64,000 bases of DNA from Pseudogemmatithrix spongiicola (GTDB lineage Bacteria > Gemmatimonadota > Gemmatimonadetes > Gemmatimonadales > Gemmatimonadaceae), in the NCBI RefSeq assembly GCF_030623445.1, contig NZ_CP130613.1, positions 248,001 to 312,000 of the forward strand, in the 5' to 3' direction. Position numbers and translations under genes: made by a program. The notes beneath the pieces were generated by a model. The model saw nothing but the letters and a program-made list of their open reading frames with translations. It did no database searches and was not told the DNA's origin. Shown here in pieces: positions 1 through 8,822 of this stretch (position 1 is its first letter; each line of letters starts with the position of its first letter).

Positions 1-1821
1 GATGCCATCGCCGGCCTCGTCGCCGCCGACGGCGCCCTCGTCACCATCGGCGCCAACTCCGGCGTCGAGGTCGGTACGGAGCGCATGTTCCGCGAGGCCG
101 TGAAGCGGCAGGACCCCGTGCTGTTCGTGGTCTCGATGATGGACAAGGAGACCGCCGACTTCGACCAGGCCTACCGGTCCATCAAGGCCAAGCTCACGCC
201 GAAGGTCGTGCCCGTGGAGATCCCCATCGGGTCGGGGGCGGGCTTCAAGGGCATCATCAACCTCTTCACGAAGAAGGCCCATCTCTTCAAGCCGGGCACC
301 AAGGCGGGCGAGTACGAGGAAGGGCCGATCCCGGCCAGCGAACAATCGCGCTTCGAGCGCTACCACGCCGAGCTGGTCGAAGCCGTCGCCGCAACGGACG
401 ATGCCCTGCTCGAACGTTTCTTCTCCGGCGAGGAGATTCCCGGCGACGAAGAGATGCGCGCCATGAAGGAGGCGATGAAGCGGGCCGAGCTGTTCCCGCT
501 GCTCTGCTGCTCCTCGCAGCTCACCTACGGCGTCCGCACCGTGCTCGACTTCCTCGTGCAGCTCATGCCCAGCGCCTACGAGATGGAAGAGCAGCATGGC
601 CTGAAGGGCGCCGAGGGCGACCACACGGTCGAGATCCACCCGCGCGACGACGCGCCGTTCACGGCATTGGTGTTCAAGACGACGACCGAGCCGCACGTCG
701 GCGAGGTGAGCTACTTCCGGACCTTCTCCGGCACCGTCGCCAACGGCGCGGAGGTCTACAACGCCACCCGCAGCGTGCCCGAGAAGCTCTCGCATCTCGC
801 CATCCCGCAGGGCAAGGAGCGCCTCGAGGTCGCGCGCCTCCACCCCGGCGACATCGGCTGCGTCGCCAAGCTGCGCAACACGCACACCAACGACACGCTC
901 TCCACCAAGGAGCATCCGGTGCGCATGCCGCAGATCCCGTTTCCGGATGCGCTGGTGAGCTTCGCCATCGAAGCCGCCGCCCGCGCCGACGAGGAGAAGC
1001 TGCAGCTGGGCCTGCACCGCCTGCACGACGAAGATCCCACGATCCAGACGCACTACGAGTCCGAGACGCACGAGACCATCATCGAAGGGCTCGGCGAACG
1101 CCATCTCGAAGTCGCGCTCGCGCGGCTCGAGCGGCAGTACGGCGTGAAGGCCGTGCTCCGCGCCCCGCGCGTGCCGTATCGCGAGACGTTGCTCGGCAAG
1201 GCCGAAGGCCAGGGCCGGCACAAGAAGCAGACGGGCGGCAAGGGCCAGTTCGGTGACTGCTGGATCCGCATCAAGCCCGTCCCGCGCGGGTCAGGCTATC
1301 GCTTCGTCGACAACATCAGCGGCGGCGTGATCCCTCGGCAGTACATCCCCGCCGTGGACAAAGGCGTGCAGGAAGCCGCCGAGCGCGGCGTGCTGGCGGG
1401 CTATCCGGTGGTGGATTTCGAGGTCGAGGTCTTCGACGGCTCCTACCACTCGGTGGATTCCAACGAAGCCTCGTTCAAGATGGCCGGCATCCTCGCGTTC
1501 AAGACCATCGCGCCGAAGGCCAAGCCCGTGCTGCTGGAGCCGCTGATGCAGGTCGAGGTGCGCACGCCGGACGCGCACCTAGGCGACGTGATGGGCGATC
1601 TCTCCGGACGTCGCGGGCATATCCTCGGTACGGAGCCGCTCGAGGACGGCAACGGCACGGCGGTGAAGGCGATCGTGCCGATGGCCGAGCTGCATCTCTA
1701 CGCCACGCGCTTGCAGAGCCTGACGCATGGGTACGGCACGGTGCGCTACCGTATGCATGGGTTCGAGCAGGCGCCGGCGGAGGTGGTGCAGAAAGTGGTG
1801 AAGGCGCAGGCCGCGGAGTAG
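1..1821 (+). CDS. Elongation factor G-like GTPase, 5' end outside window
   Basis: Open from the first base to the stop at 1819-1821, giving 606 visible residues. The N-terminal P-loop part lies outside the window. Domain order fits EF-G: end of the G domain, domain II (around the EPHVGEVSYFRTFSG segment), then domains III-V with IIEGLGERHLEVALARL and the C-terminal GDVMGDLSGRRGHILGTEP stretch typical of domain V. It should be a translational GTPase of the ribosome translocation/recycling class. The segment at the G4 position reads VVSMMDKE, where canonical EF-G has an NKMD-type guanine-specificity motif, so this is probably one of the divergent EF-G-like paralogues rather than the main FusA. 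No str-operon neighbours (rpsL, rpsG, tuf) are seen downstream. Sure of the family, unsure of the exact role. Confidence 0.9.
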   Translation, partial: DAIAGLVAADGALVTIGANSGVEVGTERMFREAVKRQDPVLFVVSMMDKETADFDQAYRSIKAKLTPKVVPVEIPIGSGAGFKGIINLFTKKAHLFKPGTKAGEYEEGPIPASEQSRFERYHAELVEAVAATDDALLERFFSGEEIPGDEEMRAMKEAMKRAELFPLLCCSSQLTYGVRTVLDFLVQLMPSAYEMEEQHGLKGAEGDHTVEIHPRDDAPFTALVFKTTTEPHVGEVSYFRTFSGTVANGAEVYNATRSVPEKLSHLAIPQGKERLEVARLHPGDIGCVAKLRNTHTNDTLSTKEHPVRMPQIPFPDALVSFAIEAAARADEEKLQLGLHRLHDEDPTIQTHYESETHETIIEGLGERHLEVALARLERQYGVKAVLRAPRVPYRETLLGKAEGQGRHKKQTGGKGQFGDCWIRIKPVPRGSGYRFVDNISGGVIPRQYIPAVDKGVQEAAERGVLAGYPVVDFEVEVFDGSYHSVDSNEASFKMAGILAFKTIAPKAKPVLLEPLMQVEVRTPDAHLGDVMGDLSGRRGHILGTEPLEDGNGTAVKAIVPMAELHLYATRLQSLTHGYGTVRYRMHGFEQAPAEVVQKVVKAQAAE

Positions 1822-1835
1822 CGGCCTGCGCCTTC
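1800..1835. terminator. Long GC hairpin spanning the EF-G-like stop codon
   Basis: A perfect stem of about 15 bp (arms AAGGCGCAGGCCGC and GCGGCCTGCGCCTT) encloses a six-base loop that holds most of the TAG stop codon. It lies between the convergent EF-G-like gene and thyX. There is no clear T-tract on either side, so intrinsic termination is an inference; it may instead block readthrough or protect the 3' end. Confidence 0.5.
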
Positions 1836-1857
1836 GGATGCGTCCTGCCAGGGCGAC

Positions 1858-2613
1858 TTAGATCTTGTGGTACGCAATCCGCGCCGACTCGGCGCGGTCC
1901 GCCGCGGTGTAGACCTCGAAGTCATTGAAGAAGGCCGGCGCTTCCTTCTGGAGCACGCGCAGCACGGCCAGCGCCATGCGGCGGATCTCGAACTCCGCGC
2001 CCTCGGCCGAACGCAGCTCGAGCATGGTGCGCCAGGCGCGCACGTTGCCGGTCACGACGATCTTGGTCTCGGTGCTGTTGGGCAGCACGCCGCGCGCGGC
2101 CTCGCGGGCCATCTTGCGGCGGTGGACCTTGTCGTCCACCCACTGGTAGCGCGCCATGAGCTTGTCGACGAGCGCGATGTACGTGGCCTGCGCGCTCTCG
2201 ATCTGCTGCTTCCAGGCGTCGACCAAGGCGTCGTCGCCGATGATGGCCGGCGGGATCACGAAGGCGGCGTCGGATTCATCGACGTAGCGCTGCGAGAGCT
2301 GCGAGTACGCGAAACCCGCGCGATGCCGCACCAGCTCGTGCGTGAGCGAGCGCGAGACGCCCTCGAGCAGCAGCGAGTAGTTGGCGTGCTCGAAGACCGA
2401 GCCGTGGCCCTGCTTCTTGATGTTCTCGAGATACTCCGCCGTGGTGCGAGAGGCCGGATTCTTCTGGCTCATGTAGCAGAGCCGGCCGGCGAACTCGGCG
2501 AGCTTCTCGCCGTCCGTGCTGTCGCCGATCCAGTTGACGGGGAGGTGCTCCGGCTGCGTGAAGACCGGGCGGGCGAGGACGGTGACGCGGGGCGCCGTAT
2601 AGAAGTGGGGCAT
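1858..2613 (-). CDS. thyX: FAD-dependent thymidylate synthase ThyX
   Basis: Makes dTMP from dUMP using methylene-tetrahydrofolate, NADPH and FAD. The 251-residue protein carries the ThyX signature: RHR at residues 96-98 followed by AYSQLSQRY. The spacing RHR-X8-S is one residue longer than the textbook RHR-X7-S. The ATG at 2613 (MPHFYTAP) was chosen because it follows the upstream gene's stop by 8 bases; a longer in-frame start at 2664 would overlap that gene. Last gene of a closely spaced minus-strand cluster. No thyA is seen in the window. Confidence 0.95.
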   Translation of the reverse strand: MPHFYTAPRVTVLARPVFTQPEHLPVNWIGDSTDGEKLAEFAGRLCYMSQKNPASRTTAEYLENIKKQGHGSVFEHANYSLLLEGVSRSLTHELVRHRAGFAYSQLSQRYVDESDAAFVIPPAIIGDDALVDAWKQQIESAQATYIALVDKLMARYQWVDDKVHRRKMAREAARGVLPNSTETKIVVTGNVRAWRTMLELRSAEGAEFEIRRMALAVLRVLQKEAPAFFNDFEVYTAADRAESARIAYHKI

Positions 2614-2621
2614 GCCTAAAG

Positions 2622-4277
2622 CTACTTCTGTCGCTCCAAGAGGTCTAACCGGAACTTGCCCCAACCCTTGGTCTGCACGATCTCATCGAGCGCGCGGCGC
2701 GCGGCGGGAGGCAGGGCGGGGAGCTGGGGGTCGTACTTGATGTCGGTGAAGGGGCGCGTACCGACGGGCGCCACGACGACGCCGGGGTTCAGGACGCCGA
2801 GCGGGTCGAAGGCCTGCTTGGTGGCGGCGAAGGCGTCGCGCGCTTCCTGGCTCCAGACGGTATCCGCGAGTGCCGCGCGCAGGCGGCCGTCGCCGTGCTC
2901 GCCGGCCAGCGTGCCGCCCAGCGACGCGACGAGCACCGTGACGTCGGTGATGAGCTGGTCGATGCGGGCGCGCCAATTGGGCTCCTGCATGTCGATGAGC
3001 GGATTCACGTGCGCGTGGCCGTCGCCGGCGTGGCCGAAGATGACCCCGCGCACGCGGGCGTCGTCGAGCGCGCGGCGGACGCCCCGCACGTATTCGGCGA
3101 AGCGCTCCGGCGGCACGCAGCCGTCCTCGATGAACTGCATGGACTGCACGCGCGGCGCGAGGCGGTTGAGGATCGGGCTCGCAGCGTGGCGCAGCTGCCA
3201 GAGTCGCGTCTCCTCGTGCGGATCGCGGGCCTCCTCGACGAAGGTCGCACCGCCGGCCTCGCACCAGCCGGCGAGTTCGCGCAGGCGTGATACGGCTTCG
3301 AGCTCGGTGCCGCCCTCGACCTCGACGATCAGCACGGCCTCGAGCCCGCCCGGCAACGCGATGGGCAGGGGATCGCCGGCGCTGGCGGCGATCTCGAGGA
3401 ACGTGCGGTCGAGCAGCTCGACCGCACTCGCTCCGCGCTCGGCGAGCTTCACGGCGGCGGCCGCCGCGCCTTCGAGGTCCGGGAAGCCGGCGAGCAGGCC
3501 GGCCGTGCCGCCGGGCAGCGGCGCCAGTTGCAGCTCGACACCGACGATGATCGCCAGCGTGCCCTCGGAGCCGATGAGCACGTCGACCAGATCGCCGCTC
3601 TCGAGCCACGCGGCTAGGCCGTAGCCGGAGGATTCCTTGCGCACGCCGTCGTGGCGCAGGCGCGCGATGTCGAGCGTGCGGAGCTTGGGGCCCACGTCAT
3701 AGAGGAAGCGCCCCACCGCACCGATGTCATCGGGCGGAGCCTCGCCGCGGCGCACCCAGGCGCGCGCGCCGTTGGCGAACACGCAGTCGAGGCCGGTGAC
3801 CCAACGCCGCATCGCGCCGTACTTCACCGTGCGCGCGCCGGCGGCGTTCGTGGCGGCCATGCCGCCGATGGTCGCGAACGCGCCGCTCGAGGGGTCGACG
3901 GGGAAGATCAACGCCTCTTTCAGCGCCTCGCGCTCGACGCGGTTGCGTGCAACGGACGGTCCGACGACGACGCGTCGTGTGTCCGGATCGATCTTGCCGA
4001 AGGCGTCGAGCCGGTAGAGGTCCACGATCACGCCATGGCCGACGGCACCGTTGGCCATCGAGCTGCCGGCGCCGCGCGCGGTGAGCGGCACGCGCGTGTC
4101 GGCGGCCCACTTCACGAGGGTCACGACGTCGTCGGCGTCGACGGGCACGGCGATGGCGGCGGGCACGATGCGCTCGATGCCGGCGGCTTCGCTGTAGACC
4201 GCGCGTGCGTCGAGGTCCGTGCGGAAGGTCCCCCGGAATCCCGGCGGTGCGGCGAGCTCGAGCCCTGCCGTGGTCAT
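2622..4277 (-). CDS. FAD-linked oxidase, GlcD/D-lactate dehydrogenase type
   Basis: A 551-residue flavoprotein of the FAD_binding_4 / FAD-oxidase C family. The N-terminal PCMH-type FAD domain shows RGAGSSMANGAVGHGVIVD (about residues 68-86) and GSEGTLAIIVGVEL. The C-terminal domain has the histidine motif FGHAGDGHAHVNPL and ends with the typical LNPGVVV. Relatives oxidise 2-hydroxy acids such as D-lactate or glycolate and feed electrons to the respiratory chain. It lacks the cysteine-rich Fe-S C-terminal extension of the roughly 1000-residue DLD fusions. It starts one base after the squalene-synthase-like gene ends, indicating co-transcription. The substrate cannot be read from sequence. Confidence 0.85.
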   Translation of the reverse strand: MTTAGLELAAPPGFRGTFRTDLDARAVYSEAAGIERIVPAAIAVPVDADDVVTLVKWAADTRVPLTARGAGSSMANGAVGHGVIVDLYRLDAFGKIDPDTRRVVVGPSVARNRVEREALKEALIFPVDPSSGAFATIGGMAATNAAGARTVKYGAMRRWVTGLDCVFANGARAWVRRGEAPPDDIGAVGRFLYDVGPKLRTLDIARLRHDGVRKESSGYGLAAWLESGDLVDVLIGSEGTLAIIVGVELQLAPLPGGTAGLLAGFPDLEGAAAAAVKLAERGASAVELLDRTFLEIAASAGDPLPIALPGGLEAVLIVEVEGGTELEAVSRLRELAGWCEAGGATFVEEARDPHEETRLWQLRHAASPILNRLAPRVQSMQFIEDGCVPPERFAEYVRGVRRALDDARVRGVIFGHAGDGHAHVNPLIDMQEPNWRARIDQLITDVTVLVASLGGTLAGEHGDGRLRAALADTVWSQEARDAFAATKQAFDPLGVLNPGVVVAPVGTRPFTDIKYDPQLPALPPAARRALDEIVQTKGWGKFRLDLLERQK

Positions 4278-4278
4278 A

Positions 4279-5358
4279 TCAGGCGCCCGCAGGCGCGAGC
4301 GTGAATGGCTTGGACTTCACGCGGCGCACCAAGCGGCGCAGCGCCCCATTGCTCACCAACGACAGCACGCCGACGATCATCAGCGCCTTCACCTCGCGGC
4401 GCGAGATCTTCACGTTGCCGCCGGGGGTGAGCATCGCGCGCGAGCCGGAGAGGTCGCGCAACGTGGCGTAGGCGAAGAGCAGCGGCAGCACGCAGAACGC
4501 GCGGATGGCGAAGGCCCGCCGCGGGATCAGCAGGATGTACTCGAGCGCATCGTCGAGATCGTGGCGTGCCAGCTCGATGAAGCGCTGCACCGCGGCGTGG
4601 TTGTGCTCGAGGTGCTGCGGCGAGAGCAGCGTCTCGTGCGAACTGCCCGCCGCCTGCAGGTCCTGCGCGGGGATGTAGATCGAGTTCTCGTGCTGCGCGT
4701 CGTGGGCGATGTCCTTCAGGATGTTGACCGTCTGCAGCGCCTCGCCGAACGCCTGGCACTTCACCCACAGCTTGTCGAACTCGCGCTTGCCCACGGCCGG
4801 CGCATGCAGGTGCCAGAGTTCCGTGAGCATGCAGCCCACGGTGCCCGCCACGTAGTAGCAGTACTCCTTGTACTCGGCCACGGTCTGGATGCGGATGCCG
4901 CGCGGATAGTTGCGCACGAACTTCGCCATGCCGACGCCCATCTCGCGCACCCAGTGTGCCACGCGCTCCTGCGTGCGCGGCGGCAAGCTGCGGAAGTTGA
5001 CCAGCACGAGATCCGTGTGCCGCACCAGTTCCAGATGCGCGGCGTCACCCTGCAAGCCGGCCGCGAGCGCCGGGAAGGCCTCCGCCTGCTCGCGGTCGAA
5101 CAGGGTCGCGAGAAACAACTCCAGCAACTCGGCGCGACGCTCCGGCAGCGTCGTGTTGTCGTCTTCGATCGTGTCGGCGATGCGGCAGAGCAAGTACGCC
5201 GTCAGCACCGCCTTGCCGAGGTCACCGGGCAGGAAGCGGATGGAGATGGCAAACGTGCGCGAGACCTCCGGCAAGATCCGCTTGCCGAAGGCCTCCGCTT
5301 CCCGGATACGACCGAGGGGGTCGGCTGTAGGGATGTACGCGCGTGGCCCGCTGCTCAT
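4279..5358 (-). CDS. Squalene/phytoene synthase family, squalene synthase-like
   Basis: A 359-residue trans-isoprenyl head-to-head synthase. The first aspartate-rich motif is CRIADTIEDD (residues 59-67), as in eukaryotic-type squalene synthases (DTxEDD). The second reads NILKDIAHDAQHENSIYIP. A hydrophobic segment near residues 305-325 (RAFCVLPLLFAYATL) resembles the region before the membrane tail of farnesyl-diphosphate farnesyltransferases. It probably condenses two farnesyl diphosphates to presqualene diphosphate and squalene; phytoene synthesis is the alternative. It overlaps the upstream gene by four bases (ATGA). No other isoprenoid gene is adjacent. Confidence 0.82.
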   Translation of the reverse strand: MSSGPRAYIPTADPLGRIREAEAFGKRILPEVSRTFAISIRFLPGDLGKAVLTAYLLCRIADTIEDDNTTLPERRAELLELFLATLFDREQAEAFPALAAGLQGDAAHLELVRHTDLVLVNFRSLPPRTQERVAHWVREMGVGMAKFVRNYPRGIRIQTVAEYKEYCYYVAGTVGCMLTELWHLHAPAVGKREFDKLWVKCQAFGEALQTVNILKDIAHDAQHENSIYIPAQDLQAAGSSHETLLSPQHLEHNHAAVQRFIELARHDLDDALEYILLIPRRAFAIRAFCVLPLLFAYATLRDLSGSRAMLTPGGNVKISRREVKALMIVGVLSLVSNGALRRLVRRVKSKPFTLAPAGA

Positions 5359-6128
5359 CCCGTGGAAAATAGCTTCCCCTTGCTCGCCTCGCCGAACTCG
5401 AGGCGGTCGAGGATCTGCTCCAGCGCCAGCTGGGCCAGCCGGGCGTCCCGCCGGTAGCTGCTGCGGGCGCTGGCCGCCGCCGTGGCCGCGATGACGGCAC
5501 CGGCGCCGATCGCCACGGGCAGCATGAGGTTCAGCGCCACGAACACGAGGGACGTCGCCGTGCCACCCAGCAGCCCGAAGGCGCCCGCCTGGGCGGCGTT
5601 CGACCGACGGTCGTGCAGCAGCGCCTCGAGGCGCACGTGGACCCGCGTGGCGTCCGCCGCCACCGCCACCGCGCTGACCTCATCGGCGCGCGCGAGCGGA
5701 AAGCCACGTCCGTCGAGCCGCGTGAGCGTGCGGATCGTCCCCGCGAAGCCGCCGCGCGCTCCCCACACCACGCGGTCGGGAAAGCGGCGCACTTCGCGCA
5801 GGTTCTCGCCCTCGTCCATCATGCGGTGCAACTTGGTCAGCACGTCGCGCGGCGTACCGTGGACGGTGCGCGTGGCCACGAAGGTGGCGGGGCCGGTGAG
5901 CGATGCCACCAACCCGCGCTCCTCGGGCAGCACTACGCGCATGCGTTCCTCGACCAAGGCCTGCCGCAGCGCCGTCGCGCTCAACCCCACCTCGGCGCCG
6001 AGCGCGACGAGTTCGTCCTCGGTCAGCGTCTCCGGCACTTCCGTGCTCGCCGCCTGCAGTTCCGCGGCGCGCTGCAGCACGCGTTCGAGCGCGGCGCGAT
6101 GCAGGACCGGCGGGGTGGGATCCGCCAT
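5355..6128 (-). CDS. Conserved membrane-anchored protein of unknown function
   Basis: 257 residues. The N-terminal about 60 residues form a small helical module (LTEDELVALGAEVGLSATAL) resembling short regulatory helix-turn segments seen before membrane anchors. A mixed middle region of about 110 residues follows. Two adjacent hydrophobic helices (about residues 180-225, GAFGLLGGTATSLVFVALNL and LPVAIGAGAVIAATAAAS) are followed by a basic tail. It is translationally coupled to the squalene synthase-like gene (ATGA overlap), so a membrane-lipid or stress role is possible, but no function can be assigned. Confidence 0.7.
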   Translation of the reverse strand: MADPTPPVLHRAALERVLQRAAELQAASTEVPETLTEDELVALGAEVGLSATALRQALVEERMRVVLPEERGLVASLTGPATFVATRTVHGTPRDVLTKLHRMMDEGENLREVRRFPDRVVWGARGGFAGTIRTLTRLDGRGFPLARADEVSAVAVAADATRVHVRLEALLHDRRSNAAQAGAFGLLGGTATSLVFVALNLMLPVAIGAGAVIAATAAASARSSYRRDARLAQLALEQILDRLEFGEASKGKLFSTG

Positions 6129-6129
6129 G

Positions 6130-7239
6130 TCAGATGCCCTGGAACGAGAGGGCGATCTGGCGTTTCATCTCCTCGATCATGACCTCGGGCATCGGGAACG
6201 CCTCGGCGAGCGCCGCGAGCGCGCCGCCTTCGGGCGCGGTCTTGCCCGCCTGCGCGAGGTAGTAGCGCGCATAGCGCTCCCCCGCGCCGGGTGACGCCTG
6301 CTCGGCCAGCAGCGCGCCGCCGCGCACGAGCCCGTACGCCCCCAGGACGTTGCCCAGCCCCTGCCGTTGCTGTGCCGGCGTGAGGTGGTCGGCCACCGCA
6401 ACGCGCGCGATCTCGCCGGCGGCTTCGTGCACGAACACGTAGAGCAGAACCTCGGCGGAGTCGGGCGTCGCCGGGAATGCGACGGCGTACTGGCTGCTGC
6501 GCTGGCCGGCCGGCAGGGCGCGACCTTCGCCACCGAGCGTCATGGCGAGGATCAGGTCACCGCTGGTCTGCCGCGTGTAGTTCAGGTAGCGCTGCAGCCC
6601 GGGGCGCCAGGTGGACTGCCACATCGAGTCCGCGACGGCGAGCGCGCGCTCGCGTGCGCGGAACTGCTCGAGCCAGTACGCCTTGTAGAACTGGTCGTAC
6701 TCGGATTGGATGGCGTCCGTGAGCTTGCGCAGCCATGCGCGGTCGTCGGGGCGCGGGAAGGTCTGCGCGAGGAACGCGACGATGGCCTGCACTTCGCGGT
6801 TGTTGGCGCGGCGCGGGTCGCCCTCGGCGCGCAGGAAGTACTCGATCGCCTGGCTCATCTCCTGCCAGGTGCCGAAGTACAGCGGCAGGAACTGCGCGTC
6901 GAGCAGATGCTTGGCGCCGGCCGGATCGGCGGCGAGTGCCGCGCGCTGCTCGTCGAACTTCGTGTACACGCCGCGCGAGTTCTTCACGATGGTGATGCGC
7001 TCGGCGTAGCCCCGGTCGAAGAACGGCACCTTGGCGGTGTCCGTCTGCAGTAGCGCGAAGGCGTGCAGCCAGAGGTCCACATGCTCGCGCGTCTTCACGG
7101 GCCACTGCGGTCCGCCGGCGGGACGCAGCGGTTCGGCTTGGCGTCCGCGCTGGGCGTCGGCGGTGCCGGCCGTGAGGGCCAGCGCCGCGAGTGGCAGGAT
7201 CAGGGCGCGGAGCGCCCGCAGGTTACGCAGAACTTCCAT
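6130..7239 (-). CDS. Secreted protein of unknown function
   Basis: 369 residues with a Sec signal peptide (MEVLRNLRALRALILPLAAL, then TAGTADAQ as the likely cleavage region). The mature part is rich in Arg, Glu and aromatic residues, has no cysteine cluster and no motif recognised here. The start at 7239 was chosen because it creates the signal peptide, although it overlaps the upstream zinc-ribbon gene by 40 bases. The reading frame stays open far upstream, but that stretch is antisense-like and not credible. It lies 1 base upstream of the 5355-6128 gene in transcription order. Confidence 0.7.
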   Translation of the reverse strand: MEVLRNLRALRALILPLAALALTAGTADAQRGRQAEPLRPAGGPQWPVKTREHVDLWLHAFALLQTDTAKVPFFDRGYAERITIVKNSRGVYTKFDEQRAALAADPAGAKHLLDAQFLPLYFGTWQEMSQAIEYFLRAEGDPRRANNREVQAIVAFLAQTFPRPDDRAWLRKLTDAIQSEYDQFYKAYWLEQFRARERALAVADSMWQSTWRPGLQRYLNYTRQTSGDLILAMTLGGEGRALPAGQRSSQYAVAFPATPDSAEVLLYVFVHEAAGEIARVAVADHLTPAQQRQGLGNVLGAYGLVRGGALLAEQASPGAGERYARYYLAQAGKTAPEGGALAALAEAFPMPEVMIEEMKRQIALSFQGI

Positions 7240-7985
7240 TCGGCTTCCATCTCGGCGCTGCATCCGGGGCAGCGCCGGATGCGCAGGTTGAGCCCGCAGT
7301 GCGGGCAGTACTTGAGCGTGCGGTCCGTCGGCAGCGACTGCGAGCAATACGGACAGTCGAGCGTATCGGGTTCTGCCGGCCGTTCGACGAGCGGCACCTG
7401 TACCACGGGCGTCGGTGCTGCAGGCGACGCGGTCGTCGGCGCGGCCGGCGACACGACGGGTGATACCCCGCGCGGGGCGGTCGGGATCGCGGCGGGCACC
7501 GACGGACGAACGGCGGGCCCCGCCGGAGCGACGACGGCGGGCGCTGTGGCAGGCGATGTGGCAGGCGCTGCGGCCGGCGTTGGCGCGGGCGCGACGATGT
7601 CCGTCGCCGCGGGCGTCGGCGGCCGCAGGTCGATCGACGTATCCCCGGCGAGCACGCGCTGCGCCTCGGCGCTGGCGATCCGCACCTTCGCGGTGCGGTA
7701 GGTGGTGAGCACGCCGAGGTCGGGGTTGATGGCCGAGAGCTCGTTGCGCAGGTCGTCCTGCAGCAGGTCGTCGGAGAAGATGTACCCGCGCTCGCCGGCG
7801 AGCAGCTGCATCATGCAATGCAGGTAGTCGTCGTTGGTATCGAGCAGGCCGTCGCGGCGTGCGGCGCGGTAGGGCACGAGCGTGTCGAGCACTTCGCCGA
7901 TGTCGATCGGGCGCGCGAGCGCGCCGGCCTGTTGGGCGGCGAGCACCAGGCGGCGGAACAGTGCGTCGAGCGCGTCGGTAGTCAT
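7200..7985 (-). CDS. Double zinc-ribbon protein with low-complexity linker
   Basis: 261 residues. The N-terminal about 125 residues are helical and acidic. A Pro/Ala/Thr-rich linker of about 80 residues follows. The C-terminus holds three Cys-pair units: CPYC..CPHC, CPGC and CVTC, making a double zinc ribbon like those tethered to bacterial regulatory proteins. The ATG at 7985 starts one base after the RNase H-like gene ends. It may bind nucleic acid or protein, but no enzymatic domain is visible. Confidence 0.75.
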   Translation of the reverse strand: MTTDALDALFRRLVLAAQQAGALARPIDIGEVLDTLVPYRAARRDGLLDTNDDYLHCMMQLLAGERGYIFSDDLLQDDLRNELSAINPDLGVLTTYRTAKVRIASAEAQRVLAGDTSIDLRPPTPAATDIVAPAPTPAAAPATSPATAPAVVAPAGPAVRPSVPAAIPTAPRGVSPVVSPAAPTTASPAAPTPVVQVPLVERPAEPDTLDCPYCSQSLPTDRTLKYCPHCGLNLRIRRCPGCSAEMEAEWKFCVTCGRSAP

Positions 7986-7986
7986 G

Positions 7987-8607
7987 TCAGGGGACCCGCG
8001 GCAAAGATGCCGAGGCCTTGAACGTCGCGCTATCGGGAAACGCCGCGATCTCCGTGACGCGTCCGCCCTTGGCGCGATACGCCGCGAGCCAGGCGTCGAA
8101 GCCGCTCTCGATGGCGCCGCCCGACCGCGATTGGTCCGCGGCGGCGCGTGTCGCCAGGTGGTTGGCGTACTCGTTCTGCGGATGGCCATCGTGGCCGCGC
8201 ACCCACTGCCAGCTCACGCGGTGCGAGGCGGCGCTGCGGATCGCGTCGTGCCACAGCGGGAGATTCTCGATCGGGCCGGTCTTGCGCTTCCATCCGGCGC
8301 GCGCCCACCCGAACACCCAGCCCGTCATGCCATCGACGATGTAGCGCGAGTCGGTGGTGAACTGCACGCGGAACTGCTGGCCCTTGGCGCCCAAGGCATC
8401 GAAGGTCTCGATGACGGAGCGCAGGGCCATGCGATTGTTCGTCGTGGCGGGATCGCTGACCCAGAGGTCGCGGCGCGTGATGCGACCGTCGGCATGGCGG
8501 AACTCGATCAGCACGCCCGCGCCGCCGGGATTCGCGCCTTCCTTGCCGTTGCCGAGGCAGGACTCGTCGGCGTAGACGGCGACGAGCGGGAGCTCGCCCG
8601 CGTTCAC
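7987..8607 (-). CDS. Ribonuclease HI-like protein with altered active site
   Basis: 206 residues with the RNase H fold pattern: VYADESCLGN (first Asp, D14), TTNNRMAL (residues 56-62), TDSRYIVDGMTGWVFGW (D86), and VRGHDGHPQNEYANHLA (136-152). In E. coli RNase HI the four metal-binding acids are D10, E48, D70 and D134. Here the equivalents of D10, D70 and His124 are kept, but the E48 position is Ala61 and the D134 position is Asn149. It may be weakly active or have become a nucleic-acid-binding protein. It overlaps the 72-residue gene upstream by four bases. No other rnhA-like gene is in the window. Confidence 0.85.
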   Translation of the reverse strand: MNAGELPLVAVYADESCLGNGKEGANPGGAGVLIEFRHADGRITRRDLWVSDPATTNNRMALRSVIETFDALGAKGQQFRVQFTTDSRYIVDGMTGWVFGWARAGWKRKTGPIENLPLWHDAIRSAASHRVSWQWVRGHDGHPQNEYANHLATRAAADQSRSGGAIESGFDAWLAAYRAKGGRVTEIAAFPDSATFKASASLPRVP

Positions 8608-8822
8608 GTCACGACCTCGAGCGCGTCGGTTTCGTCGAGGTACAAGGTGAGCGAGGCGCCGGTGCTCGGATGCCGCGCGATGATCGCCTCGCGGCCCTTG
8701 ATCAGCGTGAGGCGCTCGGGAATCACGAGGAACTCGGTGCCGCGCCGCATCACCATGACGCGCTGCTGCTTGGTGACGGCGCGCTCCAGCGCGTCGTACT
8801 GCTTGACGCTCAGCTGCCCCAT
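8604..8822 (-). CDS. Small protein of unknown function
   Basis: 72 residues (MGQLSVKQYDALERAVTKQQ...). It has a short helix and then beta-type strands with VMRRGTEFLVIPERL and a C-terminal acidic segment. The ATG at 8822 fits the packing of the cluster: it overlaps the M20 peptidase 3' end by 13 bases and the RNase H-like start by four. The extended in-frame start upstream would be translated from arginine-rich shadow sequence and is rejected. No family recognised. Confidence 0.65.
   Translation of the reverse strand: MGQLSVKQYDALERAVTKQQRVMVMRRGTEFLVIPERLTLIKGREAIIARHPSTGASLTLYLDETDALEVVT

Noticed and set aside
6130-7818. 562-codon version of the 6130-7239 gene
   Set aside because: The extra N-terminal 193 codons are antisense-type Arg/Ala-rich sequence over the zinc-ribbon gene. 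The signal peptide starts at 7239.
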